NCBI GenBank assembly: GCA_040219135.1
Contig: JAVJTA010000011.1
Coordinates: 434,001 to 498,000 of the forward strand
DNA length: 64,000 bases
Origin: UBA7803 sp040219135
GTDB lineage: Bacteria; Pseudomonadota; Gammaproteobacteria; Pseudomonadales; Azotimanducaceae
Direction: 5' to 3'
Part shown: piece after piece, positions 8,701-16,748 of the stretch
Position numbering within the stretch: the stretch's first letter is position 1
Layout of the letters: the number at the start of each line of letters is the position of its first letter
Notes under the pieces: generated by a model
Databases searched by the model: none
Told to the model about the DNA's origin: nothing
What the model saw: the letters and a program-made list of their open reading frames with translations, nothing else
Translations under genes and position numbers: made by a program

Positions 8701-9304
8701 CGCCGGCCACCAGCGCTGCCCGCTCCCCGGCAGGCACGCTCAGCGACGCGCCGTCGATCCGAATGGCGGCGGGCGCAGCGGTGACAAAGCCGAAGGCGCG
8801 AGGGTCGGCGGTGGTCAGGGTTGTGGGTCCGGCCAGCGTAGTGACGAGATCCACGTCGTCGGCAAAGCGCAGGAAGTCCGCCGTGCTGAGGTACAGCGAG
8901 CCGGACAGATCGATCGAGGCGTTGGGGCCCATGACCACACCGGCGGGATTGACCAGCCACAGGTCGGCGCCGCCGATGGTGCTGCTCAACGCGCCATCGA
9001 TATCCGACAGGACCCCGCCGGTGACGCGCGCGATGATGCTGCGGATCGCGGCATTGCCGGAGAAGTTGGCGCTCTCTCCGGTACCGACGTTGAAACGCTC
9101 GAAGCTGTGGAACAGATTGGCGGCGCGAACGCTGCCCAGATCCTCCGTGATGTCGTAGGTGAAGCCGTTGCCGGCCGCGACGGCCTGACCCGGGGACCCG
9201 GTGCCCACGGAGCCGTCCAAGGTAACCTCGGCCGGGACCCGGGCCGGGAGCACGCCCGCGGCCCACGCCACAGCCAGCACCAGGCTGATCCGTCGAGGCC
9301 TCAT
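5732..9304 (-). CDS. TpsA-type filamentous haemagglutinin exoprotein
   Basis: A 1190-residue secreted beta-helix protein. A signal peptide (about residues 1-26) is followed by the haemagglutination-activity/TPS secretion domain (about 27-260) containing LVNPAGVVMGPNASID, a variant of the NPNGI motif, and a GSLYLSTADFLRF block. Residues about 270-1100 are imperfect beta-helical repeats rich in G(N/D)AG followed by hydrophobic strands. The C-terminus (about 1105-1190) departs from the repeats: it has a Cys (QGRCTPEARRN), a SSLVLEDRGGV stretch, and a final Cys in IGCNGVTP. That tail resembles the one on CHAT-linked cyanobacterial haemagglutinins. It overlaps both neighbours by 4 bp, so secretion by the adjacent TpsB and processing by the CHAT protein are likely. 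Target or ligand unknown. Confidence 0.88.
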   Translation of the reverse strand: MRPRRISLVLAVAWAAGVLPARVPAEVTLDGSVGTGSPGQAVAAGNGFTYDITEDLGSVRAANLFHSFERFNVGTGESANFSGNAAIRSIIARVTGGVLSDIDGALSSTIGGADLWLVNPAGVVMGPNASIDLSGSLYLSTADFLRFADDVDLVTTLAGPTTLTTADPRAFGFVTAAPAAIRIDGASLSVPAGERAALVAGDIAVGGAAITGGGITLAAGPFDAGVYDPATPGVARGSIAVVGGRIATLGGQGAVIDGGAITLSGLSLVDESFAGESGDVIVRGDGVVVDGGTSVRRLTTGGTASGDIVFNGRSGVVVNASVLRSDSSTAAATGEIRIEGPVVGVVQSVLNSDSFDGDTGAIVVAGNDVTLAGSRLASTAGGSGAPISVVGGNVRMLLGNSLESVTFFGAGAPILIVGDSVTTDGSGNFVATSSEGLFARGGDLVISGNRVSIGADNFSTTTNFGVSGNVLLNAGVLQMTDALVTTGSLLFGTGGGILVQAGEVDLLRTGLLARSVAGTSGDVALQAGRASLVASALASEASDFGASGNVLVTTDVLELLDVSSLSARTAGAGNAGNVFVSTGELVAAGASSIGTDQVNPFGTGGSGDVFLSAGSALITSGAFVQAATNGIGDAGNVSINADRLSITAGGAVNAFTFGPGRGGTISLEVGELQIDGPSGIGADTIGGGPGGRIEVAAGTLSISGGGSITATTQGQSAGGDVTIDAGSVLMDGGEVTTRTVGLGNAGAVTIGFDALTMANDSRIAADTLGGGDGGSVTLSGGDIDMSGRSFISTLSGVVSDCTVCAGTDGAAGAITIDFGEMTLASRSVIVSETETAGSAGDIRLSGRNALFDGGEMSSRTLATGEAGDTIILLEGDFASRGGFITNASTSAGADAGSAGSITLSASNISIESSSITAATASNNVANDLATVAVLAEGQLTIDGGTVEATTSGAVAGGSVRLQGADVLMVNGASVTTDASAGGDSGRIRIDAVESVVLVGSSIRTNSSQSAGGDILVSTVGSTVGLSDSTIEASAGADGSGGDIDIATDQLLLRRSGILAEADAGNGGQVDLSVSVLLEDVESLISADSNTGTAGTINVSAPNDDVSSAVTPQNENVIPAPRVAQGRCTPEARRNASSLVLEDRGGVRRAPDDYVLSHYPLQDAADVAEGSTTKVPRGIAVALIGCNGVTP

Positions 9305-11514
9305 TGCCAGCTTCCTACCAGGGTGAAAGGTGCCCAGTAGGCCGGGTGCGCGTAGCGCGGCATCGCCAGCAGCGCCTGCTGGGCCAGCTGCAGGCTGTGC
9401 GCTTTGCCGCGGCCGTCAGCCAGATTGGCATAGAAGCGCATCATCAGTTCCGCGGTACCCGGATCGCTCACCGACCACAGCGATGCCAGCGCGCTGTCTG
9501 CGCCGCTCTGAATGGCGATTCCCGCCAGGCCCAGGGCGGCGCGATCGTCGCCTACGGCGGTCTGACAGGCGCTCAGCACCAGCAGATCGAGGGGCTGTCC
9601 GCTGCTGGCTCGAACATCGAGCGTGTCTTCGAGGCGTTCGAGCGTGAGCCGGTCGTCGAACGTCAACAGGAACGACTGTCGGTAGTCGCTGCGGAACTCG
9701 CCGTGGGTCGCCAGGTGCACGACGTTGTAGGCACCGGTTGCCATCGCCGCGCGGACCGGCTCCAGCGAGAACGCTTCGTCGGTGAGCAACTTCGCCGGAT
9801 ACTGCCGCGCCAGCGCGCCAACCTCCTCGCTCACGTGGGGCAGTGCCGGGTAACCCTGCACCTCGGCGGACAGCCCCCCGACCAGCAGCACCGGCTCGTC
9901 AACGCCCTCCTGCCGGGTACGCGTGTAACGCAACGACGGCGTAACCGTCACCGCCAGGCGATCCACCAGGAAGCGCTCCCCGTCGTGCAGCGCGCCGAGC
10001 GGCACGGTGCGCAGCGCGCCGTCTGGAACCACGACCAGCGTATCGATGCCGCCCCGATCCAGTGCCGGTTCCAGCGGTTCAATGAGCCACTCGTAGAGAC
10101 GCCGGGCCTGCGCCAGATAGGCTTCACCGCGGCTGGGATTCTGCAGATTGACGCGGAAGCGGCGGATGGTCTCGGTGATTTCTCCGCGCGCCACCGGGCT
10201 GGAGAAGCGCGCTACGCCGTCGACGGTCTCGACCAGCAGCTCGACGCGATCGCTGAGCATGACCGGATAGACCAACGCCACACCGTTCTCCGGTGCGGCC
10301 GCGCCCTCGTTCAGCGAGCCGACACAGGCATTGGCAAAGTAATCCTCAACCTCGGCCTGCTTCAGGTCCTCGATGACCGTGCGCGTCTCGGCAAGGAGAG
10401 CGCGACGGTCCGAATCGACTTGAGTGTCGGAAGAGAGGCGCAGCAAGACATCGGCATACTCCGCGTACACGGGAGCCACACGGGCCGAAAAGTCGGCAGC
10501 GGAACGCATTCCGGGCCGCACACGATTCAGAGCACTCACCGCGCGAGCGTAGGCACTGCGAGCCTCGATCAGGTCACCGGAGCGCACCTGCAGCTGGCCG
10601 ACCAGCCAGTCCCAGCGATAGGCGATCTCGTCGAGACCGCTGCGCTGCGCTTCGAACACCGCCCGCTGGGCGAGCAGCAGCGCCGTGTCGAGCCGATCCT
10701 CGTCGGCGTACAGCAGCGCGAGGTGGCCGAAAGCAGATGCCAGCAGAAACGGATCGTCGGCAATTTCGGCGGCGACCCGGGCCGCTTGCAGCTGATCGAA
10801 CGCCCTGCTCCGCGGGCGTTCGTTGAAACCGAGCTGCTCCCAGGCGCTGCGATAGCTCGCGGCCAGTGATACCTGCAACTCGGCCTTGGGTACACCGGCC
10901 GGCATGGCGTGGACGGCGGACTCTGCTTCGCTGAAGACCGCGTCCAGCACAAGCTGCTTGTCCGCAATGCGCGATTTGAGCGCGTTGCACGCAGCCGTGG
11001 CGCGCGCGGCGGCGTCACCGGCTTCGCGGGCTGCCTGCCCCGAGCGGGTGAAGAGTTCGGCGGCCCGTGAGTGGTCACCGAGCTCGGCGGCGAGCACCCC
11101 GAGGTCGTTGCGCAGTGCCGCCTCCAGAGGCGGCGACGCGCTGGCCAGAGAGCGTTCCAGGGCGGCGTCGGCCCGCGCCAGGTCGCCGCCGGCAAGATAC
11201 GTGGCACCCAGCCTGGCCTGCAGCATCCGCTCGGAGCCCGGCACCGAGCCGCCCAGCGCCTGTGCGCTGCGCAGCGCTTCCAGCGCCAGCCGATTCATGC
11301 CCAGACCGCGCGCGGCATCAGCCATGCCAAGCAGCGCGCGAAAACGCTCGTCCGCGTGCCCGGTGCCGGCCAGCGATCGGAATTGCTGGTACGCTTCGAG
11401 ATGACGCTGGGATTCGAGCAGCGCTCGGGCCCGCTCGATCGACCCCGCCGCAACACCGGGCAGCGCCGTCCATGCGAGCAGCAAACAGATGCTCCACCGC
11501 AATCGAAGATACAT
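9301..11514 (-). CDS. TPR-CHAT domain caspase-like protease, exported
   Basis: A 737-residue protein beginning at the ATG preceded by a very strong Shine-Dalgarno (GGGAGGGGGGG). A signal peptide (residues about 1-24, ending GVAAGS) directs it to the periplasm. Residues about 25-330 are alpha-helical TPR-like repeats; the C-terminal third is a CHAT (caspase HetF associated with TPRs) domain. The predicted catalytic His604 lies in HLATHGEF and Cys650 in VLSACQTAVGDD; the closing HPAYWAPFTLVG is a CHAT signature. Both catalytic residues are intact. It is the first gene of the CHAT-tpsA-tpsB operon. A role in processing or quality control of TpsA is inferred from context. Confidence 0.88.
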   Translation of the reverse strand: MYLRLRWSICLLLAWTALPGVAAGSIERARALLESQRHLEAYQQFRSLAGTGHADERFRALLGMADAARGLGMNRLALEALRSAQALGGSVPGSERMLQARLGATYLAGGDLARADAALERSLASASPPLEAALRNDLGVLAAELGDHSRAAELFTRSGQAAREAGDAAARATAACNALKSRIADKQLVLDAVFSEAESAVHAMPAGVPKAELQVSLAASYRSAWEQLGFNERPRSRAFDQLQAARVAAEIADDPFLLASAFGHLALLYADEDRLDTALLLAQRAVFEAQRSGLDEIAYRWDWLVGQLQVRSGDLIEARSAYARAVSALNRVRPGMRSAADFSARVAPVYAEYADVLLRLSSDTQVDSDRRALLAETRTVIEDLKQAEVEDYFANACVGSLNEGAAAPENGVALVYPVMLSDRVELLVETVDGVARFSSPVARGEITETIRRFRVNLQNPSRGEAYLAQARRLYEWLIEPLEPALDRGGIDTLVVVPDGALRTVPLGALHDGERFLVDRLAVTVTPSLRYTRTRQEGVDEPVLLVGGLSAEVQGYPALPHVSEEVGALARQYPAKLLTDEAFSLEPVRAAMATGAYNVVHLATHGEFRSDYRQSFLLTFDDRLTLERLEDTLDVRASSGQPLDLLVLSACQTAVGDDRAALGLAGIAIQSGADSALASLWSVSDPGTAELMMRFYANLADGRGKAHSLQLAQQALLAMPRYAHPAYWAPFTLVGSWQ

Positions 11515-11632
11515 TCCCCCCCTCCCTGGAACGAGTCTATGCGAGGCTTCGGGGCAACTCAACGCAACCGCCGCCCATCACCCCAGGGCCATCTGTTGGT
11601 AGACTGCCGGGGAACCAGCGGGAGGTTGTGTG

Positions 11633-12544
11633 ATGCGATGGCCGGCTTCGACCGTAGCGCTGTGGCTGGCGCTGTCCGCCGCCGCGGGGGCGGCCACCGA
11701 CGAGGACTGCGAGCGCGGGGCGCGCTACTTCGAGCTCTCCGAACGCGCGGCGGCCGACTACCGTCTGGAAGATCGCTACCAGTTCCTCGACCGCGCCGTG
11801 GCAGCCTGCGCGGACTACCGCTACTGGCAGACGCTTGGTGAAGTCGCGACCGAGTTCGGCGAGTCGGACAGGAACCAGCGCGCCGCAGACGCCTTCGTCA
11901 GCGCGTACGAGCTGGCCGAGACGCCGCAGCAACAGGCCCGCTCCATCGGTCGCTACGCCGAACTGCTGTTCCACAGCAACCAACGTCAACGCGCGCTCAG
12001 ATACGCTTACGAAGCCCGCAATTTGGATCCGGAGTCCGCCTGGATTGCGGCGCTGGCCGAGCAGGTATCCGCTGCCGCCGAGCAGATGACCGAGGAAGAC
12101 GTGCTGCGCGGCTTGTCCGATATGGCGCTGAAGCCCCTGAAGCTGCGCACCGTGGCCGTCGATTCACCTGGCGCCGGAGCCCGCGGCAGCGCGCCGGCCG
12201 ACGCCAGGACGATCAACATCCCGCTGACATTCGAGTACGACAGTACGCGCCTGGAAGCCGGCTCGGAAAGCAACGTCGACGTGCTGGCGCGCACATTGGC
12301 CAGCCGCTACCCGGACTCGGAGATTCTGTTCGTCGGGCACTCCGATACCCGAGGCAGCAGCGACTACAACATGCGGCTGTCGCTCGAGCGGGCCCGTGCC
12401 GTCTACCAGGCCGTGGTGGAAGACGAGCCGACCCTGCGGGAGCGCATCAGCGTCGTCGGCAGGGGCGAGGCGGAACCGCTGTCCAACGGCTCGCGCCAAC
12501 TCGACCACCGGGCCAACCGGCGCCTGCAGGTCATCGTTCGCTGA
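11633..12544 (+). CDS. Periplasmic helical-repeat protein with C-terminal OmpA domain
   Basis: A 303-residue protein with a signal peptide (about 1-21), a helical region with TPR-like spacing (about 25-150), a short linker, and an OmpA/MotB peptidoglycan-binding domain (about 190-303). That domain includes ILFVGHSDTRGSSDYNMRLS and the closing HRANRRLQVIV. I chose the ATG at 11633 because GGAGG lies 7 nt upstream; a GTG at 11630 is possible. It diverges from the CHAT operon across 118 bp and converges on the kinase with 22 nt between, so it belongs spatially to the same block. It probably anchors to peptidoglycan; its partner is unknown. Confidence 0.82.
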   Translation: MRWPASTVALWLALSAAAGAATDEDCERGARYFELSERAAADYRLEDRYQFLDRAVAACADYRYWQTLGEVATEFGESDRNQRAADAFVSAYELAETPQQQARSIGRYAELLFHSNQRQRALRYAYEARNLDPESAWIAALAEQVSAAAEQMTEEDVLRGLSDMALKPLKLRTVAVDSPGAGARGSAPADARTINIPLTFEYDSTRLEAGSESNVDVLARTLASRYPDSEILFVGHSDTRGSSDYNMRLSLERARAVYQAVVEDEPTLRERISVVGRGEAEPLSNGSRQLDHRANRRLQVIVR

Positions 12545-12566
12545 CTCTTTTAGCTAGCTGACGGCT

Positions 12567-14132
12567 CTATTCGCTGACGGCGTCGCCCATCTTCAGGTCG
12601 ATCGCGGACACCTCGCGCGCGACGAAGGCGAGTCCCTGGTCGACGGCGAGCTGCATCAGATTACGCAGCTCGCGCAGGGCATCGATGCTCAGGGTCCCAT
12701 CGGTCTCGTTGGTCCAGCGATAGTGGAGCGCCAGATAGTAGGTGGCGAGCGCAAAGCCGCCGTCGGACGCCTGGCGCAGCCACTCGAGCGTATCCCGGTC
12801 CGGGAAATCGACGAGCCTCTCGTTCTCCGCCAGAAACGTCTGCATCCGGGCCGCCGGATCGCCCAGGCCAGCGAGGGCAACGGCCCGATCGCGCCAGGCC
12901 ACCACCTGGTCCGTCGCACCGCCAAGCACATCGGAACGCAAGGTCAGCAGATCACGGTAAGGCGCGTACGTGACCTCTTCCAGGGAAGCCTCGGATTTGC
13001 CCTCGAAGCGCTCGTGAAACGCGACGAACTGGTCGAAGTCGGGCAAGGTCAGCGGCTTGAGAACGATGGCAAGCGCCTCCCCGGATGCCACCTCGAGCTC
13101 CGCCATGCGGCCGATGTGATCCGCCGCCAGCACGGCGACCCGATGCGGACCGGGCTCCAGATCCAGCGTCGGCCCGCTCGCCTCGCGACCGTCCAGTACC
13201 ACGCGAGCCGACTCCGGCGTCAAGCGCAGCTGCGCAGGCTGGGGCTGCAGCATCAGCAGCCACACCAGAGCACCTCCCAGGCCGACCAGCAGCAGCCCGC
13301 CAAGCAGCACGAAGCGACGTGCGGCTCCGGCTACCGACGGCGTGTCCGCAACGGCCCGCAGCGAGATGACCAGCTCGCCAGCCGACGGTCGATCCGCAGG
13401 CTGCGGCTCCAGGCACGCCTCGATCAGCGCCAGCAGCTCGCGCGGCACCCCGGGTCCGCGCACGGCGTTCAGGGAACCGCCCACCGGTACTTCGCCGGAG
13501 AGCATTTCGGCGAGCAGCAGACCCAGGCTGTAGACGTCCGTCTTCTCGTCGACCCGCTCGCCCCGAAGCTGCTCGGGAGACATGTAGCGGGGAGAGCCGA
13601 TGGAGAATCCCGTGCGGGTCAGATGGGTCTCGACGTCCAGCGCCTTGGCGATACCGAAGTCGGTGAGAACGGGTTCGTCGTTCTCGCCGAACAGCACGTT
13701 GCCCGGCTTCACGTCACGATGAACCACGCCGCGCTCATGGGAGTAGGCGAGTGCATCCGCCACCCGAGTGGCGATACCAACGGCCTCCGCAGCTGGCAGC
13801 GGCCCGTCGGCCATCTTCGCCTCCAGCGTCCCGCCAGGCTGGAAGTCCATCACGATGTACGGCGTGCCGCCGGACTCACCGGAGGTGAACACGGTGACGA
13901 TGTTCGGATGGCGAAATCGGGCAATTGCCCGGGCCTCGTTGGCGAACCGTTGCAGCATGTCGTCATCGCGAACGCCGCCGCCGATCACCTTGATTGCCAC
14001 CGGCCGGTCAAGCGTCTCGTCCTCGGCCAGATAGACCCGCGCCATTCCCCCCGCGCCGAGCAGCCTGAGCGTACGGTAGCCGGCAATCTGCGGCAGCGGT
14101 TCGGCGACGGCAGTGGCGTCCGGGTCGTCCAT
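12567..14132 (-). CDS. Transmembrane Hanks-type Ser/Thr protein kinase
   Basis: A 521-residue protein. Residues 16-262 are a complete eukaryotic-like kinase: glycine loop LGAGGMARVY, ATP-binding Lys48 in VAIKV, catalytic HRDVKPGN (138-145), DFG (158-160) and the activation segment GSPRYMSPEQLRG. One membrane helix (about 274-294) leads to a periplasmic part starting with a PEGA-like sandwich (about 302-358) and then an uncharacterised helical region. There are no PASTA repeats. The start lies 2 nt after the cmk stop, so it is read with the upstream aromatic amino acid operon. Substrates may include the neighbouring envelope proteins; that is inference. Confidence 0.9.
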   Translation of the reverse strand: MDDPDATAVAEPLPQIAGYRTLRLLGAGGMARVYLAEDETLDRPVAIKVIGGGVRDDDMLQRFANEARAIARFRHPNIVTVFTSGESGGTPYIVMDFQPGGTLEAKMADGPLPAAEAVGIATRVADALAYSHERGVVHRDVKPGNVLFGENDEPVLTDFGIAKALDVETHLTRTGFSIGSPRYMSPEQLRGERVDEKTDVYSLGLLLAEMLSGEVPVGGSLNAVRGPGVPRELLALIEACLEPQPADRPSAGELVISLRAVADTPSVAGAARRFVLLGGLLLVGLGGALVWLLMLQPQPAQLRLTPESARVVLDGREASGPTLDLEPGPHRVAVLAADHIGRMAELEVASGEALAIVLKPLTLPDFDQFVAFHERFEGKSEASLEEVTYAPYRDLLTLRSDVLGGATDQVVAWRDRAVALAGLGDPAARMQTFLAENERLVDFPDRDTLEWLRQASDGGFALATYYLALHYRWTNETDGTLSIDALRELRNLMQLAVDQGLAFVAREVSAIDLKMGDAVSE

Positions 14133-14134
14133 CG

Positions 14135-14809
14135 CTACGCCCCCGTGGTCAGCCCCGCGGCGGCGGCGGCTTCCAGCACCCGAGCGAGAACCGCCTCGAT
14201 CGACAGTTCCGAGCTGTCGATGATCAGCGCGTCTGCCGCAGGGCGCAGCGGCGAGATGGCTCGGCTGCGGTCCCGCCGATCGCGCTCCTTGAGAGCTGCC
14301 AACACGCCCTCCGGCGTCACGGCCTGGCCCTGCTCGAGGAGTTGTCGGTAGCGACGCTGTGCCCTCTTCGCCACGGAGGCGTCGAGAAACACCTTGAGCT
14401 GCGCGTCCGGAAACACGACGGTCCCCATGTCACGACCATCGGCAACCAGGCCGGGTGGCCGACACTGGTCCCGCTGAACGTCGAGCACCGCGTCGCGCAC
14501 CGGCTGCAGGGCGGCGACGCGGGAGGCGCCCTCGCCCACGCCTTCGGTGCGGATCGCCTCGGTGCGGTCGACGCCGTCCACGGTCACGCGCCCGGCATCG
14601 AAGCGGATCGTCAAAGCGCGCGCCATCGCTGCCAGGGCATCCGCATCGTCCAGAGCCATCGCACACTGCAGCGCTTCGCAGGCGACGATGCGATACAGCG
14701 CCCCGCTGTCCAGCAGATGCCAGCCCAGACGCCGGGCGAGCAGGGCCGACACCGTGCCTTTGCCCGAGCCGCTCGGCCCGTCGATGGCAATGACCGGAGC
14801 GTCAGCCAT
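14135..14809 (-). CDS. cmk: Cytidylate kinase
   Basis: A 224-residue P-loop nucleoside monophosphate kinase that phosphorylates CMP and dCMP. The Walker A is IDGPSGSGKGTV at the N-terminus; LLDSGALYR, VADGRDMGTVVFPDA and the RDRRDRSRA lid region are all family hallmarks. The chosen ATG at 14809 places the P-loop at the usual distance from the start and overlaps tyrA by 8 bp. In Pseudomonas-type genomes rpsA normally follows; here a protein kinase does. Confidence 0.95.
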   Translation of the reverse strand: MADAPVIAIDGPSGSGKGTVSALLARRLGWHLLDSGALYRIVACEALQCAMALDDADALAAMARALTIRFDAGRVTVDGVDRTEAIRTEGVGEGASRVAALQPVRDAVLDVQRDQCRPPGLVADGRDMGTVVFPDAQLKVFLDASVAKRAQRRYRQLLEQGQAVTPEGVLAALKERDRRDRSRAISPLRPAADALIIDSSELSIEAVLARVLEAAAAAGLTTGA

Positions 14810-15644
14810 CACCGGTTCCTGCCCCGCGAACCGCGGCCTCGCGCCCCCGCCGCAGGGCGGCTTCACGGATGAACGCGCGCATGGCGGACCCGTCACCGTC
14901 CTGCAGGAGCCGCCGCGCCCGGCCGAGGGAGGTTTCAAGATCCCCCAGGGCAGCCAGCAGCGCATCGCGGTTGAGCTCGAAGATCGGCGCCCACATGTCG
15001 GCGTCGGCGGCACCGATGCGGGTGAAATCGCGAAACCCGCCGGCGGCGTGCCGGACGTGCTCGTCGTCGACCTGCTGCAGGTAGGCGAACGCCAGCAGAT
15101 GCGGCAGATGGCTGGTAACCGCCAGCACGGCGTCGTGATGGTCCGGCTCCATGCGGCTGACCCGCGCGCCGACGGCCCGCCACCAGCCGCACACCCGATC
15201 CAGCGCTGCGACGTCGGTGACCGGCGTCGGCGTGACGATCACCTCGGCGTCGCGGAACAGCTCCGCCTGCGCCGCGTCGGGGCCGCTGCGTTCGCTGCCC
15301 GCGAGCGGGTGGCAGGGGACGAAGCGCGCCGGAATCGGTCCTTCGCTGCGCACCTGCTGCAGGACCGCGCCCTTGACGCTGGCGACGTCGAACAGCACCG
15401 CCCGATGACCGGCAAGGCGGGTCACCCAGGGGGCGACGCTGTGGCTCGGTCCGGCCAGCAGCACGGCGTCGGCGTCGTCCGCCACATCCCGGGCGATACG
15501 ATCGACCTGACCGAGGGCCAGCGCACGGCGGCCACGTTCGGCGTCGGGTTCGATCCCGACGATGTCGTCGAACAGCCCCGCGCGACGCGCCGCCAGCGCA
15601 AACGAGCCGCCGATCAGTCCGGTGCCGACCACCGCGAGGCGCAA
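14802..15644 (-). CDS. tyrA: Prephenate dehydrogenase
   Basis: A 280-residue NAD-dependent prephenate (or arogenate) dehydrogenase for tyrosine synthesis. The Rossmann start VVGTGLIGGSFALAARRAG, PCHPLAGSERSGPDAA and the SHLPHLLAFA helix are characteristic. The start is TTG, with GAGG just upstream. Unlike Pseudomonas TyrA it carries no C-terminal AroA (EPSP synthase) domain, so aroA must be elsewhere. It sits between hisC and cmk with very short gaps or overlaps, indicating one transcript. Confidence 0.93.
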   Translation of the reverse strand: MRLAVVGTGLIGGSFALAARRAGLFDDIVGIEPDAERGRRALALGQVDRIARDVADDADAVLLAGPSHSVAPWVTRLAGHRAVLFDVASVKGAVLQQVRSEGPIPARFVPCHPLAGSERSGPDAAQAELFRDAEVIVTPTPVTDVAALDRVCGWWRAVGARVSRMEPDHHDAVLAVTSHLPHLLAFAYLQQVDDEHVRHAAGGFRDFTRIGAADADMWAPIFELNRDALLAALGDLETSLGRARRLLQDGDGSAMRAFIREAALRRGREAAVRGAGTGDG

Positions 15645-15649
15645 ACCCT

Positions 15650-16741
15650 CTACCCCAGCACCCGGGAGAGGGCTTCGAGAAACCGCGCGTTCTCCCCGGG
15701 CAGGCCGACGGTGACCCGCAGATGGCGCGGCAGACCGTACTCCGCCACCGGGCGGACGATCACCCCTTCGCGCAGCAGCGCCTCGTAGACCTCGGCGCCG
15801 CCGGCGAACGCCTGCGGTACTTCGAAGGTGACGAAGTTGCCGGCGGACGGAATGCGTCTCAGGCCGAGCCGGTCGAGGCCGGCGACCATGGCCGCCATGC
15901 CCTCGCGATTGAGTCGACGGCTCTCCGCCACGTAGGCCTCGTCCGCGAGCGCCGCCTGCGCGCCGGCCAGCCCCAGGCTGTTGACGTTGAACGGCTCGCG
16001 CACGCGGTTCATCAGGTCGGCGGCCTGCGGGCTCGACACCGCGTAGCCCACCCGCAGGCCGGCAAGGCCGTAGATCTTGGAGAAGGTACGGGTGACGATG
16101 AGGTTCGGATAGCGCTCGAGCAGGCGGACGCCGTCCGGGTACCCCGGCTCATCCACGTACTCGAAGTACGCCTCGTCCAGCACCATCCACACGTTTCCGG
16201 GCAGCGAATCGAGAAACCGGGTCAGATCGGATTCACTGACCCAGGTGCCGGTGGGGTTGTTGGGATTGGCGAGAAACACGATGGCGGTAGCGTCGTCCAC
16301 GGCCTCGAGCATGGCGTCGAGGTCGGCACCGTAGTCGCGCGCCGGAACCCGCACCAGCCTGCCGCCGCAGATGGTCACCGCCAGCGAGTACACGACGAAC
16401 GCATGCTCGGCGATGACACCCGCGGCCCCCGGGGAGATCGCCATGGCGGCGGCCAGATCGAGGATGTCGTTGGACCCGTTGCCCAGGGTGATCTGGCTGG
16501 CCTCGACGCCGAGACGCTCTGCCAGCGCCTGCTTCAGCCGGAAACCGTTGCCGTCCGGATATCGTGACAGGTCGGCGGACGCTTCGGCGATGGCGGCGCG
16601 GATCGCCGCGCTCGGACCGCGCGGGTTCTCGTTGCTCGCCAGCTTGACGATGTCGGTGATGCCGAGTTCACGAGTCAGCTCTTCGACAGGCTTGCCCGGC
16701 TTGTACGGTGCGAGGGTCGCAATGTTCGGATTGGTCTTCAT
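15650..16741 (-). CDS. hisC: Histidinol-phosphate/aromatic aminotransferase
   Basis: A 363-residue fold-type I aminotransferase. NENPRGPS near the N-terminus, the NPNNPTGTW block, VLDEAYFEY and RTFSKIYGLAGLRVGYA with the PLP Lys match HisC. The start ATG at 16741 gives MKTNPNI, the usual start of the family. Lying between pheA and tyrA, it is probably the aromatic-acting paralogue that transaminates phenylpyruvate and 4-hydroxyphenylpyruvate, as with Pseudomonas HisC2; whether it also serves histidine synthesis is not visible. Confidence 0.92.
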   Translation of the reverse strand: MKTNPNIATLAPYKPGKPVEELTRELGITDIVKLASNENPRGPSAAIRAAIAEASADLSRYPDGNGFRLKQALAERLGVEASQITLGNGSNDILDLAAAMAISPGAAGVIAEHAFVVYSLAVTICGGRLVRVPARDYGADLDAMLEAVDDATAIVFLANPNNPTGTWVSESDLTRFLDSLPGNVWMVLDEAYFEYVDEPGYPDGVRLLERYPNLIVTRTFSKIYGLAGLRVGYAVSSPQAADLMNRVREPFNVNSLGLAGAQAALADEAYVAESRRLNREGMAAMVAGLDRLGLRRIPSAGNFVTFEVPQAFAGGAEVYEALLREGVIVRPVAEYGLPRHLRVTVGLPGENARFLEALSRVLG

Positions 16742-16748
16742 CGGCCGC

